Positions 50,873 through 60,087 of a DNA stretch of 64,000 bases are shown piece after piece. This DNA comes from Pseudomonas denitrificans (nom. rej.). Its GTDB lineage: Bacteria; Pseudomonadota; Gammaproteobacteria; Pseudomonadales; Pseudomonadaceae. Numbering within the stretch: position 1 is the first letter of the stretch; every line of letters begins with the position of its first letter. A model generated the notes under the pieces. The model ran no database searches. It saw only the letters and a program-made list of their open reading frames with translations, and had not been told where the DNA came from. The position numbers and the translations under genes were made by a program. The stretch covers positions 3,534,001-3,598,000 of the forward strand of contig NZ_CP043626.1 in the NCBI RefSeq assembly GCF_008807415.1. Reading direction: 5' to 3'.

Positions 50873-51068
50873 GGATTCTCCTTGGACGCGAGGCGCCCCT
50901 TCTGCTTGGGCATAGGGCGCAGGTGTCTATCCGTGACGGGTTCGCGAGAGCGGGAATGGCCAGCCAGCATGGCAAGGCCGATGCGGATACGACCGATGCC
51001 GGTCGCCGCAGTTCAGCCAGCGCCCCCGCAAGAGCGCCGGCCGACGGTGTTTCAGACGAGAGGTTGCC

Positions 51069-51275
51069 TCAGCGCTTGCCCATCGAGCGACGCGAGCCGC
51101 GCGGATGCGGCGGGCGGTACTCGGCCTGGTCGTGAGGCTTGCGATGCTGGTAGGCGGTTTTCGCCTGCTGCTGCGCAGCAAGGGCGGCCTTGGCCAGCTC
51201 GGCCAGGGAGAGTTTGGGTTGTTCCTGCGCGTTGTCGGCGCTTTCGTCGCGGGGCGGCTGCTGAGAGGACGTCAT
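51069..51275 (-). CDS. Conserved small hypothetical protein
   Basis: 68 residues from the ATG at 51275: MTSSQQPPRDESADNAQEQ, an Ala/Gln-rich helix (LSLAELAKAALAAQQQAKTAYQ) and a Pro/Arg/His-rich basic tail. It looks cytoplasmic and largely disordered. I do not recognise the family. A longer frame to 51311 is possible but has no better start. Confidence 0.6.
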   Translation of the reverse strand: MTSSQQPPRDESADNAQEQPKLSLAELAKAALAAQQQAKTAYQHRKPHDQAEYRPPHPRGSRRSMGKR

Positions 51276-51391
51276 GGGTAGACCGGTTCTGAAAGGTTTG
51301 AAACGGTGCACATGATAGCCGAAGTCGCCCTCTTCCGGCTGCCCGCCCGCACGAGCGGCGTGGGCAGACCTTCAACCCGCAAGCAAAGCCA

Positions 51392-51829
51392 TCAACTCGT
51401 CGGCGGGAACAGCGTGTCCGGACGGGTCACGTACTCGGTCGCTTCTGCTTCGGTCATCACCCAGATCTGGCTGATCCGGCTATCCAGGCCCATCTTGATG
51501 CCGACGAACTTGCCGGTGATCTTCGGCAGCATGCCGTAGACCATGAAGCGGTTGTTCTCGTCGCGGATGCGGATGGTGACCGACAGCGGGTAGCTGATGG
51601 TCTTCTTGTACAGCCCGATGGTGATCACCTGGCGCAACAGGCTCGGCTTCGGCCGCTTGAGGGTGATCACCGGGTACACCGCGCTATCGACGAAACCCAC
51701 CATCATCCCCGAGGGAATCACCCGGTCGGCCAGCGCCGGGCTGCTCAGCCCCAGCATCAGGGCCAGTGCGCCGAGTAGCTGAAGCGTCCAGCGTTGCAGC
51801 GAAGCGCGTGAAAGTACTGCTGATATCAT
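51392..51829 (-). CDS. Exported hypothetical protein
   Basis: 145 residues with a signal peptide (LLGALALMLGLSSPALA, cleavage near residue 34) and a beta-rich mature domain containing VITIGLYKKTISYPLSVTIRIRDENN. It looks periplasmic, and the family was not recognised. The space to dcyD (51830-52083) has no evident gene. Confidence 0.78.
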   Translation of the reverse strand: MISAVLSRASLQRWTLQLLGALALMLGLSSPALADRVIPSGMMVGFVDSAVYPVITLKRPKPSLLRQVITIGLYKKTISYPLSVTIRIRDENNRFMVYGMLPKITGKFVGIKMGLDSRISQIWVMTEAEATEYVTRPDTLFPPTS

Positions 51830-52083
51830 CGGATTTCCCGCCCTGGTTTTCCTGTTTTCGTTATCGCCCGGTTATGGCTTCCGGATCTGAGCGTGGAGCG
51901 TAGCGGTTCGCTGCGCCGCTGTCCGCACATTGATTCACAGCCTCCGGAGATTCCCACGGCAAGTTCGCGGATCGTCGCGCGACATTCCCGTGCAGGTCGG
52001 CGTCACGCGGCCGCCGGCCACATTGCGGTCGCCCCGCGCGCGCTCTATCGTGACGCATCCCGCCGTCACTCCGAGAACCCGCC

Positions 52084-53085
52084 ATGAGCTCCCTGCGCGA
52101 AGCCCTCGCCCGCTTTTCCCGACTCGACCTGGCCGGCGGCCCGACGCCACTGGACAAGCTGGAGCGGCTGTCCGCACAGCTGGGCCGCGAGCTGTACGTG
52201 AAGCGCGATGACACGACGCCCTTCGCCCTGGGCGGCAATAAGGTACGCAAGCTGGAGTTTCTCACCGCCGATGCCCTGAAGGCCGGCGCCGACACGCTGG
52301 TTACTGCCGGGGCTATCCAGTCCAACCATGTGCGCCAGACTGCCGCTGTCGCGGCGAAGCTGGGCCTGCGCTGCGTGGCGTTGCTGGAAAACCCCATCGG
52401 CACCGATGACCACAACTACCTGAGTAACGGCAACCGCCTGCTGCTGGACCTGTTCGGCACCGAAGTCGAACTCGTACCCAACCTCGATACCGCGGACGAG
52501 ATGCTGGCGCAAACCGGCGAGCGCCTGCGCCGCGAAGGCCGCAAGCCCTACCTCGTGCCCATTGGCGGTTCCAATGCGTTGGGCGCCCTGGGTTACGTGC
52601 GCGCCGGGCTGGAACTGGCGGAGCAGATTCATGGCAGTGGCCAGGAATTCTCCGCCGTGGTGCTCGCCTCCGGCAGCGCCGGAACCCATGCCGGCCTGGC
52701 AATCGCCCTGGCCGATTCCCTGCCGGAACTGGATGTCATCGGCGTGACCGTCTCGCGTACCGACGCAGCACAACGACCGAAAGTCGAAGGGCTGGTTGAA
52801 CGCACGCTGGAACTGCTCGGCCACGACGCGCCGGCCCTGCCGAAGGTGCAACTGTGGGACGAATACTTCGGACCGCGCTACGGCGAACCCAATGCCGGCA
52901 CGCTAGAGGCGGTGCGCCTGCTGGCAAGCCAGGAAGGCCTGTTGCTGGACCCGGTGTACACCGGCAAGGCCATGGCCGGATTGCTCGACGGCATCCGCCG
53001 TGATCGCTTCGTGAAACCCGGGCCTATCCTGTTCCTGCACACCGGAGGTTCGCCGGCGCTGTTCGCCTACCATTCGGCGAATTGA
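52084..53085 (+). CDS. dcyD: D-cysteine desulfhydrase
   Basis: A 333-residue PLP enzyme of the ACC-deaminase family that breaks D-cysteine to pyruvate, ammonia and sulfide. The PLP Lys53 lies in [12 protein letters not shown], and the phosphate-binding [14 protein letters not shown] is present. The neighbouring cystine ABC genes mirror the enteric dcyD-tcy operon, which supports the specific name over ACC deaminase. Confidence 0.9.
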   Translation: MSSLREALARFSRLDLAGGPTPLDKLERLSAQLGRELYVKRDDTTPFALGGNKVRKLEFLTADALKAGADTLVTAGAIQSNHVRQTAAVAAKLGLRCVALLENPIGTDDHNYLSNGNRLLLDLFGTEVELVPNLDTADEMLAQTGERLRREGRKPYLVPIGGSNALGALGYVRAGLELAEQIHGSGQEFSAVVLASGSAGTHAGLAIALADSLPELDVIGVTVSRTDAAQRPKVEGLVERTLELLGHDAPALPKVQLWDEYFGPRYGEPNAGTLEAVRLLASQEGLLLDPVYTGKAMAGLLDGIRRDRFVKPGPILFLHTGGSPALFAYHSAN

Positions 53086-53127
53086 CCTACCTAATAATCA
53101 GAACTAGGTATGTAATTTTTTATTATT

Positions 53128-53156
53128 TTATTGCATAACGATTCTGCCCATATAGT
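53128..53156 (+). promoter_or_regulatory. Predicted promoter of the cystine-transporter genes
   Basis: TATAGT (53151-53156) lies 17 bp after TTATTG (53128-53133) within an AT-rich stretch. A nearby ACCTA...TAGGT inverted pair (53093-53110) could be a regulator site. Inference only. Confidence 0.4.
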
Positions 53157-53204
53157 CGCCACGCGTTGACTAACCTGCTTAAAACACCAAAAACGGGGAC
53201 CACC

Positions 53205-54005
53205 ATGACCTTCTCCGCACTGCGACGTCATTTCCTGCTTGCCAGCCTGACCCTCTCCCTCGGAGCCAGCCTCTTCGGCCAGGCCCAGGCCGCCGACGAC
53301 CTGCTCGCCCAGATCAAGTCGAAAGGCGAAGTCCGCGTCGGCCTCGAGGGCACCTACCCACCCTTCAGCTTCCAGGACGAGAACGGCAAACTCGCCGGCT
53401 TCGAAGTGGACTTCTCTCACCTGATCGCCAAGGAACTGGGCGTCACCGCCAAGCTCCAGCCAACCAAGTGGGACGGCATCCTCGCCGCGCTGGAGTCCAA
53501 GCGACTGGACCTGGTGATCAACCAGGTAACCATCTCCGAGGAGCGCAAGAAGAAGTACGACTTCTCTGACGCCTATACCGTTTCCGGCATCCAGGCGCTG
53601 GTGCGCAAGGGTGACGAAGGCAAGTACGACGCGCCGGAGAAACTGGCGGGCGTGAAAGTCGGCGTGGGCCTGGGCACCAACTACGAACAGTGGCTGCGCG
53701 AACACGTGCCGCAGGCTGACGTGCGGACCTACGAAGACGACCCGACCAAGTTCCAGGACCTCCGCAGTGGCCGCATCGACGTGATCCTGGTGGACCGTCT
53801 GGCGGCCTTCGACATGGTCAACAAGACCAAGGGCGCCATGGCGCTGACCGGCGCCCCCTTCGCCCGCCAGGAAGCCGGCATCGCCCTGCGCAAGGGCAAC
53901 CCCGAATTGCTCACGGCGCTGAACAAGGCCATCGAGAAGTTCAGGGCCGACGGCACGCTGAAAAAACTGTCGGAGAAGTGGTTCCAGGCTGACGTCACCC
54001 AATGA
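53205..54005 (+). CDS. tcyJ: Cystine/amino-acid ABC transporter substrate-binding protein
   Basis: 266 residues with a signal peptide cut after AQA (about residue 29) and the family 3 solute-binding fold (VRVGLEGTYPPFSFQDENGKLAGFEVDF). Closest by pattern to the cystine-binding FliY/TcyJ. Its position after dcyD supports cystine. I chose the ATG at 53205. It overlaps the permease by 4 bp. Confidence 0.92.
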   Translation: MTFSALRRHFLLASLTLSLGASLFGQAQAADDLLAQIKSKGEVRVGLEGTYPPFSFQDENGKLAGFEVDFSHLIAKELGVTAKLQPTKWDGILAALESKRLDLVINQVTISEERKKKYDFSDAYTVSGIQALVRKGDEGKYDAPEKLAGVKVGVGLGTNYEQWLREHVPQADVRTYEDDPTKFQDLRSGRIDVILVDRLAAFDMVNKTKGAMALTGAPFARQEAGIALRKGNPELLTALNKAIEKFRADGTLKKLSEKWFQADVTQ

Positions 54006-54676
54006 TCGAAGAAAGCCTGCAGCTTGCGCTGGATTCCGCGCCCTTCCTGTTGAAGGGCGCGGTCTTCACGGTAGTCCTCAGCGTAGGCGGCATGTTCTTC
54101 GGACTGCTGCTCGGATTCGTTCTGGCGCTGATGCGCCTGTACGGTTTCACCCCCGTGCGCTGGATCGCGCGCATCTACGTGTCGTTCTTCCGCGGCACGC
54201 CGTTGCTGGTCCAGCTCTTCATGATCTATTACGGCCTGCCCCAGGCCGGCATCGAACTCGACCCGCTGCCGGCGGCGCTGATCGGCTTCTCGCTGAACAT
54301 GGCCGCCTACGTCTGCGAAATTCTCCGCGCCGCCATCGGCTCCATCGACAAAGGCCAGTGGGAAGCCGCCGCCAGCATCGGCATGACCCGTGCCGAGACC
54401 CTGCGCCGGGTGATCCTGCCGCAGGCCGCGCGCACTGCCCTGCCGCCGCTGGGCAACAGCTTCATCTCGCTGGTCAAGGACACCGCCCTGGCCGCCACCA
54501 TCCAGGTCCCGGAACTGTTCCGCCAGGCCCAGCTGATCACCGCACGCACCTTCGAGGTCTTCACCATGTACCTCGCTGCGGCGCTGATCTACTGGATCCT
54601 CGCAAGCATCCTGTCGCACCTGCAGAACCGCCTGGAAGACCGGGTCAACCGCCATGACCAGGAGCACGACGCATGA
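54002..54676 (+). CDS. tcyL: Cystine/amino-acid ABC transporter permease
   Basis: 224 residues with about five TM segments and the EAA loop (QWEAAASIGMTRAETLRRVILPQAA) that contacts the ATPase. HisM/QM-family features (FFRGTPLLVQLFMIYYGLPQ) are clear. It overlaps both neighbours by 4 bp, so the three are coupled. Confidence 0.93.
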   Translation: MIEESLQLALDSAPFLLKGAVFTVVLSVGGMFFGLLLGFVLALMRLYGFTPVRWIARIYVSFFRGTPLLVQLFMIYYGLPQAGIELDPLPAALIGFSLNMAAYVCEILRAAIGSIDKGQWEAAASIGMTRAETLRRVILPQAARTALPPLGNSFISLVKDTALAATIQVPELFRQAQLITARTFEVFTMYLAAALIYWILASILSHLQNRLEDRVNRHDQEHDA

Positions 54677-55440
54677 TCGAAGTACGCCAGCTGACCAAGC
54701 AGTTCCGCGGCCAGGAGGTGCTCAAGAGCATCGACCTGACCGTCGAGGCCGGCGAAGTGGTCGCGATCATCGGCCCCAGCGGCTCGGGCAAGACCACCCT
54801 GCTGCGCTGCCTGAACCTGCTGGAGGCGCCCAACGGCGGAACCATCAAGGTCGGTGACATCCTCATCGACGCCTCCAGGCCGCTCAGCGGCCAGCAGGGG
54901 CTGATCCGCAAGCTGCGCCAGCACGTGGGCTTCGTCTTCCAGAACTTCAACCTGTTCCCCCACCGCACCGCGCTGGAGAACGTGGTGGAGGGCCCGATCA
55001 TCGTGAAGAAGGAGCCCCGCGCCCAGGCCATCGAGCGCGCGCGCCAGTTGCTGGCGAAGGTCGGGCTGGCGGGCAAGGAGGATTCGTACCCCAAGCGCCT
55101 CTCCGGCGGCCAGCAGCAGCGCGTCGCCATCGCCCGCGCCCTGGCCATGCAGCCAGACGTGATCCTGTTCGACGAGCCCACCTCGGCACTGGACCCGGAG
55201 CTGGTCGGTGAGGTCCTGGCCACCATCCGCGGCCTGGCCCAGGAAAAGCGCACCATGGTCATCGTCACCCACGAGATGAGCTTCGCCCGCGACGTCGCGA
55301 ACCGGGCGATCTTCATCGACAAGGGCGTGATCGTCGAACAGGGCGACGCCAAGACGCTGTTCGCCCATCCCCGGGAAGAGCGCACTCGCCAGTTCCTCAG
55401 CAAGTTCCTCGACCAGGGTGAGAAGCGCACAGCCGAATAA
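54673..55440 (+). CDS. tcyN: Cystine/amino-acid ABC transporter ATPase
   Basis: 255 residues of the polar amino acid uptake ATPase family: Walker A GPSGSGKTTLL, Q-loop region VFQNFNLFPH, signature LSGGQQQRVAIARAL and Walker B VILFDEPTSALDPE. It is last in the dcyD-tcyJLN group. Confidence 0.95.
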   Translation: MIEVRQLTKQFRGQEVLKSIDLTVEAGEVVAIIGPSGSGKTTLLRCLNLLEAPNGGTIKVGDILIDASRPLSGQQGLIRKLRQHVGFVFQNFNLFPHRTALENVVEGPIIVKKEPRAQAIERARQLLAKVGLAGKEDSYPKRLSGGQQQRVAIARALAMQPDVILFDEPTSALDPELVGEVLATIRGLAQEKRTMVIVTHEMSFARDVANRAIFIDKGVIVEQGDAKTLFAHPREERTRQFLSKFLDQGEKRTAE

Positions 55441-55457
55441 AATCGAATTATTCGATT
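55441..55457. other. AT-rich perfect hairpin AATCGAAT-T-ATTCGATT
   Basis: An 8-bp perfect inverted repeat with one central base directly after the tcyN stop. It is followed by TAATATCC, without a T run, so it is not a clear terminator. It may be an operator for the pirin gene 110 bp on. Confidence 0.5.
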
Positions 55458-55566
55458 AATATCCGCCGATATTTGCGCTTTTTTATCGATCAAGTGCGAG
55501 AGAAGATAGTCCCATGAACCGCGCGGACTGGCCCACCGGCCAGCCGCGCCCCACGAGGACTAAGTC

Positions 55567-56265
55567 ATGATCGAACGCAGACCCTTCCAGCAACTCGGCG
55601 GCGCCAACCACGGCTGGCTCAACGCCAAGCACCACTTCTCCTTCGCCGAATACTACGACGCCGAGCGTATGGACTGGGGCAACCTCCGCGTCTGGAACGA
55701 TGACGAAATCGCCGCCGGCACCGGCTTCCCGCCGCACCCGCACCGCGAGATGGAAATCATCACCTACGTCCGCCAGGGTGCGATCACCCACCAGGACAGC
55801 CTGGGCAACAAGGGCCGTACTGAAGCGGGCGATGTGCAGGTGATGAGCGCTGGCTCGGGCATCGTGCACTCCGAGTACAACCTGGAGAAGGATGTCACCA
55901 AGATCTTCCAGATCTGGATCATCCCTTCGGTACGCGGCGGCACGCCGTCCTGGGGCGCCAAACCCTTCCCGAAGGGCGACCGAGCGGGGCGCTTCGTGAC
56001 CCTGGCCAGCGGCTATGAGAACGACACCGACGCCCTGCGCATCCGCGCCGAAGGCCGCCTGGTCGCCGCCACCCTGAAGGCCGGCCAGACCGCCGAGTAC
56101 GAACTGGGCAACGGTCGCCGCGCCTACCTGGTGCCGGCAACCGGCAAGGTCGAGGTCAACGGTGTCGAACTGCAGGCCCGCGACGGTGCCGCCATCGCCG
56201 ACGAGACGATGGTGAAGGTCACGGCGCTGGAAGACAGCGAAGTGATTCTGGTCGACGTAGCCTGA
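55567..56265 (+). CDS. Pirin-family protein (YhhW-like quercetinase)
   Basis: A 232-residue bicupin. Metal ligands H57, H59, H101 and E103 are in the same positions as in YhhW (PPHPHRE, GIVHSEYN), which cleaves quercetin. The cellular role is unknown. GAGGAC precedes the ATG, and a terminator follows the gene. Confidence 0.93.
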   Translation: MIERRPFQQLGGANHGWLNAKHHFSFAEYYDAERMDWGNLRVWNDDEIAAGTGFPPHPHREMEIITYVRQGAITHQDSLGNKGRTEAGDVQVMSAGSGIVHSEYNLEKDVTKIFQIWIIPSVRGGTPSWGAKPFPKGDRAGRFVTLASGYENDTDALRIRAEGRLVAATLKAGQTAEYELGNGRRAYLVPATGKVEVNGVELQARDGAAIADETMVKVTALEDSEVILVDVA

Positions 56266-56281
56266 TTCAGGCGCAGGAAAC

Positions 56282-56314
56282 AAAAAAGGCACGCCAACTG
56301 GCGTGCCTTTTTTG
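56282..56314. terminator. Bidirectional terminator after the pirin gene
   Basis: GGCACGCCA and TGGCGTGCC stems are framed by an A run before and a T run after, between two convergent genes. Confidence 0.9.
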
Positions 56315-56333
56315 TTTCTCAAGAATGACAAAA

Positions 56334-57947
56334 TCAGCGCTGCACATTCAGCATGGCGGCGCAGGAGCCGGGTTTTGCATATAGCACAGTACCTGCCGGC
56401 AAGGTAGGAATGGAAAGCTCTTGGTAGTGCTCTCTGATATATGTGAGCAATAACCCATAGGTATTGGCCAGTTTTAGCCGCTCCAGCAAATCGACGGTAT
56501 TTTCCGGCGCAAGAAGGATCAACTGCGTATCGCCAATCGCTGCGATGTGCTTACGCTGGAACTCTGGTGAGCGCTGATAGAGGTAATACATCTCCCAAAA
56601 TGGCGCCTTCAGCCCCAGGAAAGCGTAAACCCCAGGGAAACTAGGCGCAGCCATGAACTCGCCATCCTTCAAAGAGCATTTTGCGGCGATTGCCCTTACT
56701 GTCTCCAGCACATCGGCTTGTGAGCGGTAGAGCAGAAATTTCTTACTGCCCATAGACACGGGCTGTACGCTTTGCGGATTGGCCTTTTGCGCGCGGAGCA
56801 TTTGTACGATCGGTTCTGAAGGTAGCCAGGCCAACAGCACCACCAAGGTAGCCGCCACCGATAGGACGGGCGTCAGCCTTCGCCATCCGGGTTGTCGCGA
56901 TGACAGGTAAAGCAGTATGAACACGACCGGAACTGCCGGCAGAACCGATTGCGCGATATGCCCGAAGTCGGCCCTGTCGAAAGCCTGGTGGAGATAGGGT
57001 AGGCCAGCAATGCTTGCAGCCCCCAGGAGCAATCGCTGCGGCATTTGACGAGCGATGGCCAATCCAGTGACCGGAAGCAGAAGGCCGCCGGTGAGGTAGA
57101 GGGCCGGCACTAAAAGGCAGAGAAGGCCAACCGCGATGGCTTGTAGTTGCTCAAGGGTCAGTGCCTGGTACCAGTCCACGCGCCAGGGAAACGGAATGGG
57201 CAATGGCAACTGCCATTGCGAAGTCAAGAGCACCGAGTCAATGAATACCTTGCGGAACTCCACATTGCCCAGGAAAAGCAAAATCACGGGAAGATAACCG
57301 ACAATCACTCCAGCAGAAAAACTGCGGAAGCCCATAAAGAAGAGGTTCTTTCTCCCAATTCGTACTAGGTAGGCTCCGGTAAGGATCGCCGCGACGACAA
57401 AGAACACCCCATGGTTCCTGCCAACCATGGCCGCAACACCAGTTGCCAGACCGAACAACATCCAACGCTTGGCCGAGCCCGGCTTGAGCAGCGTCTCGAA
57501 TACAACGCAAACCAGGATCAAGGACAAGCTCTGCTCAAATATCTTGTGCCGAGGAAAACCAAACCCCACTAGCAGAACCACCACGCACCCCACCCTCCAG
57601 AGCACAGGGATGCGCGCACGACATAAGGCAAACCAGGCTGCCGCGAGGCCCAGCGCGCCAAACAGCGAACAGGAGAGCAACAAGGTGAACAGCCCGGCAT
57701 CGCCGGCCAGGCGAAAAATCATCGCATTCCAGTAATAGCGCCCCGGGTCGTAGCTGAAGAAATCAAGTAGCGGAATCTCGCCCAGTGCAGCCCTTTGCGA
57801 GCCGTACCAGAGCAATCCCTCATCTGCCCAACCAAAACCGAACCTCCATTGCACGAGGAATGCGAACACTGACAGCAGTAATGCCCCCGGAGTGCCTCTC
57901 GCAGGCAATGGCGGGTATCCCTCACTTCGGCGCATCCAGCTCCACAC
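56334..57947 (-). CDS. Polytopic membrane protein, glycosyltransferase-C-like
   Basis: 537 residues with about ten to twelve TM helices. An Asp-containing first loop (FGWADEGLLWYGSQR) and a cytoplasmic or periplasmic C-terminal domain (about residues 400-537) are present. The layout resembles GT-C lipid-linked glycosyltransferases, with the Asp/Glu in loop 1 the likely catalytic site, but no signature is decisive. GC is clearly below the neighbours, suggesting later acquisition. No partner genes are adjacent. Confidence 0.75.
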   Translation of the reverse strand: MWSWMRRSEGYPPLPARGTPGALLLSVFAFLVQWRFGFGWADEGLLWYGSQRAALGEIPLLDFFSYDPGRYYWNAMIFRLAGDAGLFTLLLSCSLFGALGLAAAWFALCRARIPVLWRVGCVVVLLVGFGFPRHKIFEQSLSLILVCVVFETLLKPGSAKRWMLFGLATGVAAMVGRNHGVFFVVAAILTGAYLVRIGRKNLFFMGFRSFSAGVIVGYLPVILLFLGNVEFRKVFIDSVLLTSQWQLPLPIPFPWRVDWYQALTLEQLQAIAVGLLCLLVPALYLTGGLLLPVTGLAIARQMPQRLLLGAASIAGLPYLHQAFDRADFGHIAQSVLPAVPVVFILLYLSSRQPGWRRLTPVLSVAATLVVLLAWLPSEPIVQMLRAQKANPQSVQPVSMGSKKFLLYRSQADVLETVRAIAAKCSLKDGEFMAAPSFPGVYAFLGLKAPFWEMYYLYQRSPEFQRKHIAAIGDTQLILLAPENTVDLLERLKLANTYGLLLTYIREHYQELSIPTLPAGTVLYAKPGSCAAMLNVQR

Positions 57948-58096
57948 ACGCTTATTGCCCTACTCATCTTATTTTCGAGTCAACATCTCTGTGATTTGAA
58001 GAAACAGCTCGGCCGATTCCAAGCGAAACAAAGTAGCCCCGCCGAGGTCGCGACGTTGAGCAAACCGACTGGCCAGCTGCGATTGGCACTACAGCG

Positions 58097-58765
58097 TCAT
58101 TTTGCGCACTTGCGGCAGAGGCTCATGCCATCACCGATCGGCACCAGCGAGTAATCCACGCGCTCATCCGTCTTCAGCGCCAGATTGAGCTGCTGGATCG
58201 CCCGTGTGTCCACACTTTCAGGATTCGCCTCCAGCACCCGTCCACTCCACAGCACGTTGTCGAAGATCACCAGGCCGCCCTCGCGCAGCAGGGTCAGGGC
58301 GTGCTCCAGATAGGCGGGATAGTTCGCCTTGTCCGCGTCGATGAAGACCAGGTCGAAGCTGCCTTGCTGATCGCCAGCCACCAGGGCCTCCAATGTGGCC
58401 AGAGCGGGGCCGAGGCGCAGTTCGATGCGCGAATCGACGCCAGCGTCACGCCAGTAGCCTCGAGCGATTTCGTTGTGCTCACCGGGAAGATCACAGCAGA
58501 GGATGTGGCCGCCTTCTGGCAAAGCTTCGGCCATGCACAGGGCGCTGTAGCCGGTGAACGTGCCGATCTCGAGGATGCGTTTGGCGCCGGTCAGCCTGAC
58601 CAGCAGGGCAAGGAACTGCCCCTGTTCCGGAGCGACCTGCCAGCGGGACATCGGCAGGTTGGCCGTCTCGGCGCGCAGGCGTGCCTTGACGGGGGAATCG
58701 CGCAGGGAAACGTCGAGAAGGTACTGGTAGAGAGAGTCGTCCAGGTTCAGCGTGCGGGTGGTCAT
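58097..58765 (-). CDS. SAM-dependent O-methyltransferase (caffeoyl-CoA type)
   Basis: 222 residues of the class I cation-dependent O-methyltransferase family. The SAM site is ILEIGTFTGYSAL, the metal site is in DLVFIDADKANYPAYL and WSGRVL follows. The substrate is unknown, with catechol-like molecules usual for the family. It starts 15 bp after the downstream-facing NlpC/P60 gene end. Confidence 0.93.
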   Translation of the reverse strand: MTTRTLNLDDSLYQYLLDVSLRDSPVKARLRAETANLPMSRWQVAPEQGQFLALLVRLTGAKRILEIGTFTGYSALCMAEALPEGGHILCCDLPGEHNEIARGYWRDAGVDSRIELRLGPALATLEALVAGDQQGSFDLVFIDADKANYPAYLEHALTLLREGGLVIFDNVLWSGRVLEANPESVDTRAIQQLNLALKTDERVDYSLVPIGDGMSLCRKCAK

Positions 58766-58780
58766 GGGCCCTCCTGAAGA

Positions 58781-59311
58781 TCAGGGGTGGAGGGCGAGAC
58801 TCTGCACGGCGAGGACACGCTTGGCTTCCAGGAAGGCTTTCTGCCAATAGGCGCTGTCAAGGCTGTCCAGGCGCACGGTCCCGCCCGTTCTGGGCGCATG
58901 AACGAAGCGCCCTTCCCCGACATAGATACCTGCATGGCTGACGCCACGTCCACCGCTGGTGGCGAAGAACACCAGATCGCCGCTTTGCAGGGACTCACGG
59001 CCAACGGTGGGCGCGCGCAGGGTAATCATCTCGCGGGTGGAGCGCGGCAGCATCAGGCCGGTGGCATCGCGGTAGACATAGCCAATCAGGCCACTGCAAT
59101 CGAATCCGCCGTCGGGCGTGTTGCCGCCCCAGCGATAGGGAGTACCGACCAGGCCAATGGCACGGATCAGGACATCGTCAGCAGCCTGGGTGTTGTAGAC
59201 GGGAGCAGTGGGCGCATTCACCACGGGGGGCGGCGACGGCGGGGTACGACTGGCACAGGCGGCCAGCGAGGCGAGAGCAGCGAGGAGAATGATGCGCTGA
59301 GGAACGAGCAT
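58781..59311 (-). CDS. NlpC/P60 cell-wall endopeptidase lipoprotein (first copy)
   Basis: A 176-residue lipoprotein (LAAC, C19) with the NlpC/P60 triad C72 (FDCSGL), H126 (VSHAGIY) and H138 (FVHAPR). It cleaves peptidoglycan peptide cross-bridges. It is similar throughout to the adjacent gene 59392-60012, so the pair is a tandem duplication. I chose the ATG at 59311, and a TTG six codons upstream is possible. Confidence 0.91.
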   Translation of the reverse strand: MLVPQRIILLAALASLAACASRTPPSPPPVVNAPTAPVYNTQAADDVLIRAIGLVGTPYRWGGNTPDGGFDCSGLIGYVYRDATGLMLPRSTREMITLRAPTVGRESLQSGDLVFFATSGGRGVSHAGIYVGEGRFVHAPRTGGTVRLDSLDSAYWQKAFLEAKRVLAVQSLALHP

Positions 59312-59391
59312 GTGATGGCATCCCGTCAAGGAGTGCCATCACTTTGTACCAACAGTGACTTGAGCGCAATACTTAAAGTAAAACTTTAAGT

Positions 59392-60012
59392 TTAGCGAGT
59401 CACTGTCTTCGGCTCGAAGCCGGGCTCGAGTACGCGCTTGGCTTCCATATAGCTCAGGCGCCAGTAGCTCTCGTCCAGGCTGTCCACTCGCACACCACCG
59501 CCACGGCGGCTGGCGGAGTGGATGAACTGTCCGTCACCGATGTAGATGCCGGCATGGCTGACCCGACCGCGACCACGGTTGTTGAAGAAGATCAGGTCGC
59601 CCGGCTGCAGGTCTTCTTTCGAGACCAGCGGGACATCCATGTTGATCATCTCACGCGTGGAGCGCGGCAGGCTGATGCCTGCTTCTTCGCGGAACAGATA
59701 GCCCACGAAACCGCTGCAATCGAAGCCGGTCCGCTCGGATTTCCCGCCAAAACGGTACGGCGTACCGATCAGCGAGAACGCGCGATCCAGAATATCGGAT
59801 ACATGGGCAGTCGAACTGCCGTTATCGTTTTTGGCCCCCTCGTCCTGCGACTCATTCATCAGCGCTATGTTGTGCTGATTGACCTGGAACGCTGCTCGAG
59901 TGGCAGGCACTGAAGCGACCTGGTTCGGCTGCGATTCCGGCGAATGGCTGGCGCAAGCTGCCAGCAGCAGAACGAAACTCATGGGCACGAGGGGTGCTAA
60001 GCGTTTAAGCAT
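59392..60012 (-). CDS. NlpC/P60 cell-wall endopeptidase lipoprotein (second copy)
   Basis: 206 residues with lipobox LAAC (C20), an extended linker (about 21-72) and the triad C99 (FDCSGF), H153 (VSHAGIY) and H165 (FIHSAS). Its catalytic domain resembles the first copy closely, but the linker is longer and unrelated, suggesting different envelope placement. I chose the ATG at 60012. Confidence 0.92.
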   Translation of the reverse strand: MLKRLAPLVPMSFVLLLAACASHSPESQPNQVASVPATRAAFQVNQHNIALMNESQDEGAKNDNGSSTAHVSDILDRAFSLIGTPYRFGGKSERTGFDCSGFVGYLFREEAGISLPRSTREMINMDVPLVSKEDLQPGDLIFFNNRGRGRVSHAGIYIGDGQFIHSASRRGGGVRVDSLDESYWRLSYMEAKRVLEPGFEPKTVTR

Positions 60013-60087
60013 GGGCACGACCGTGTCTCATTAGCTCCATTTATTAGCGGGCTAATTTGCCCGCTCAATGGGGCCAATGCAAGTTTT

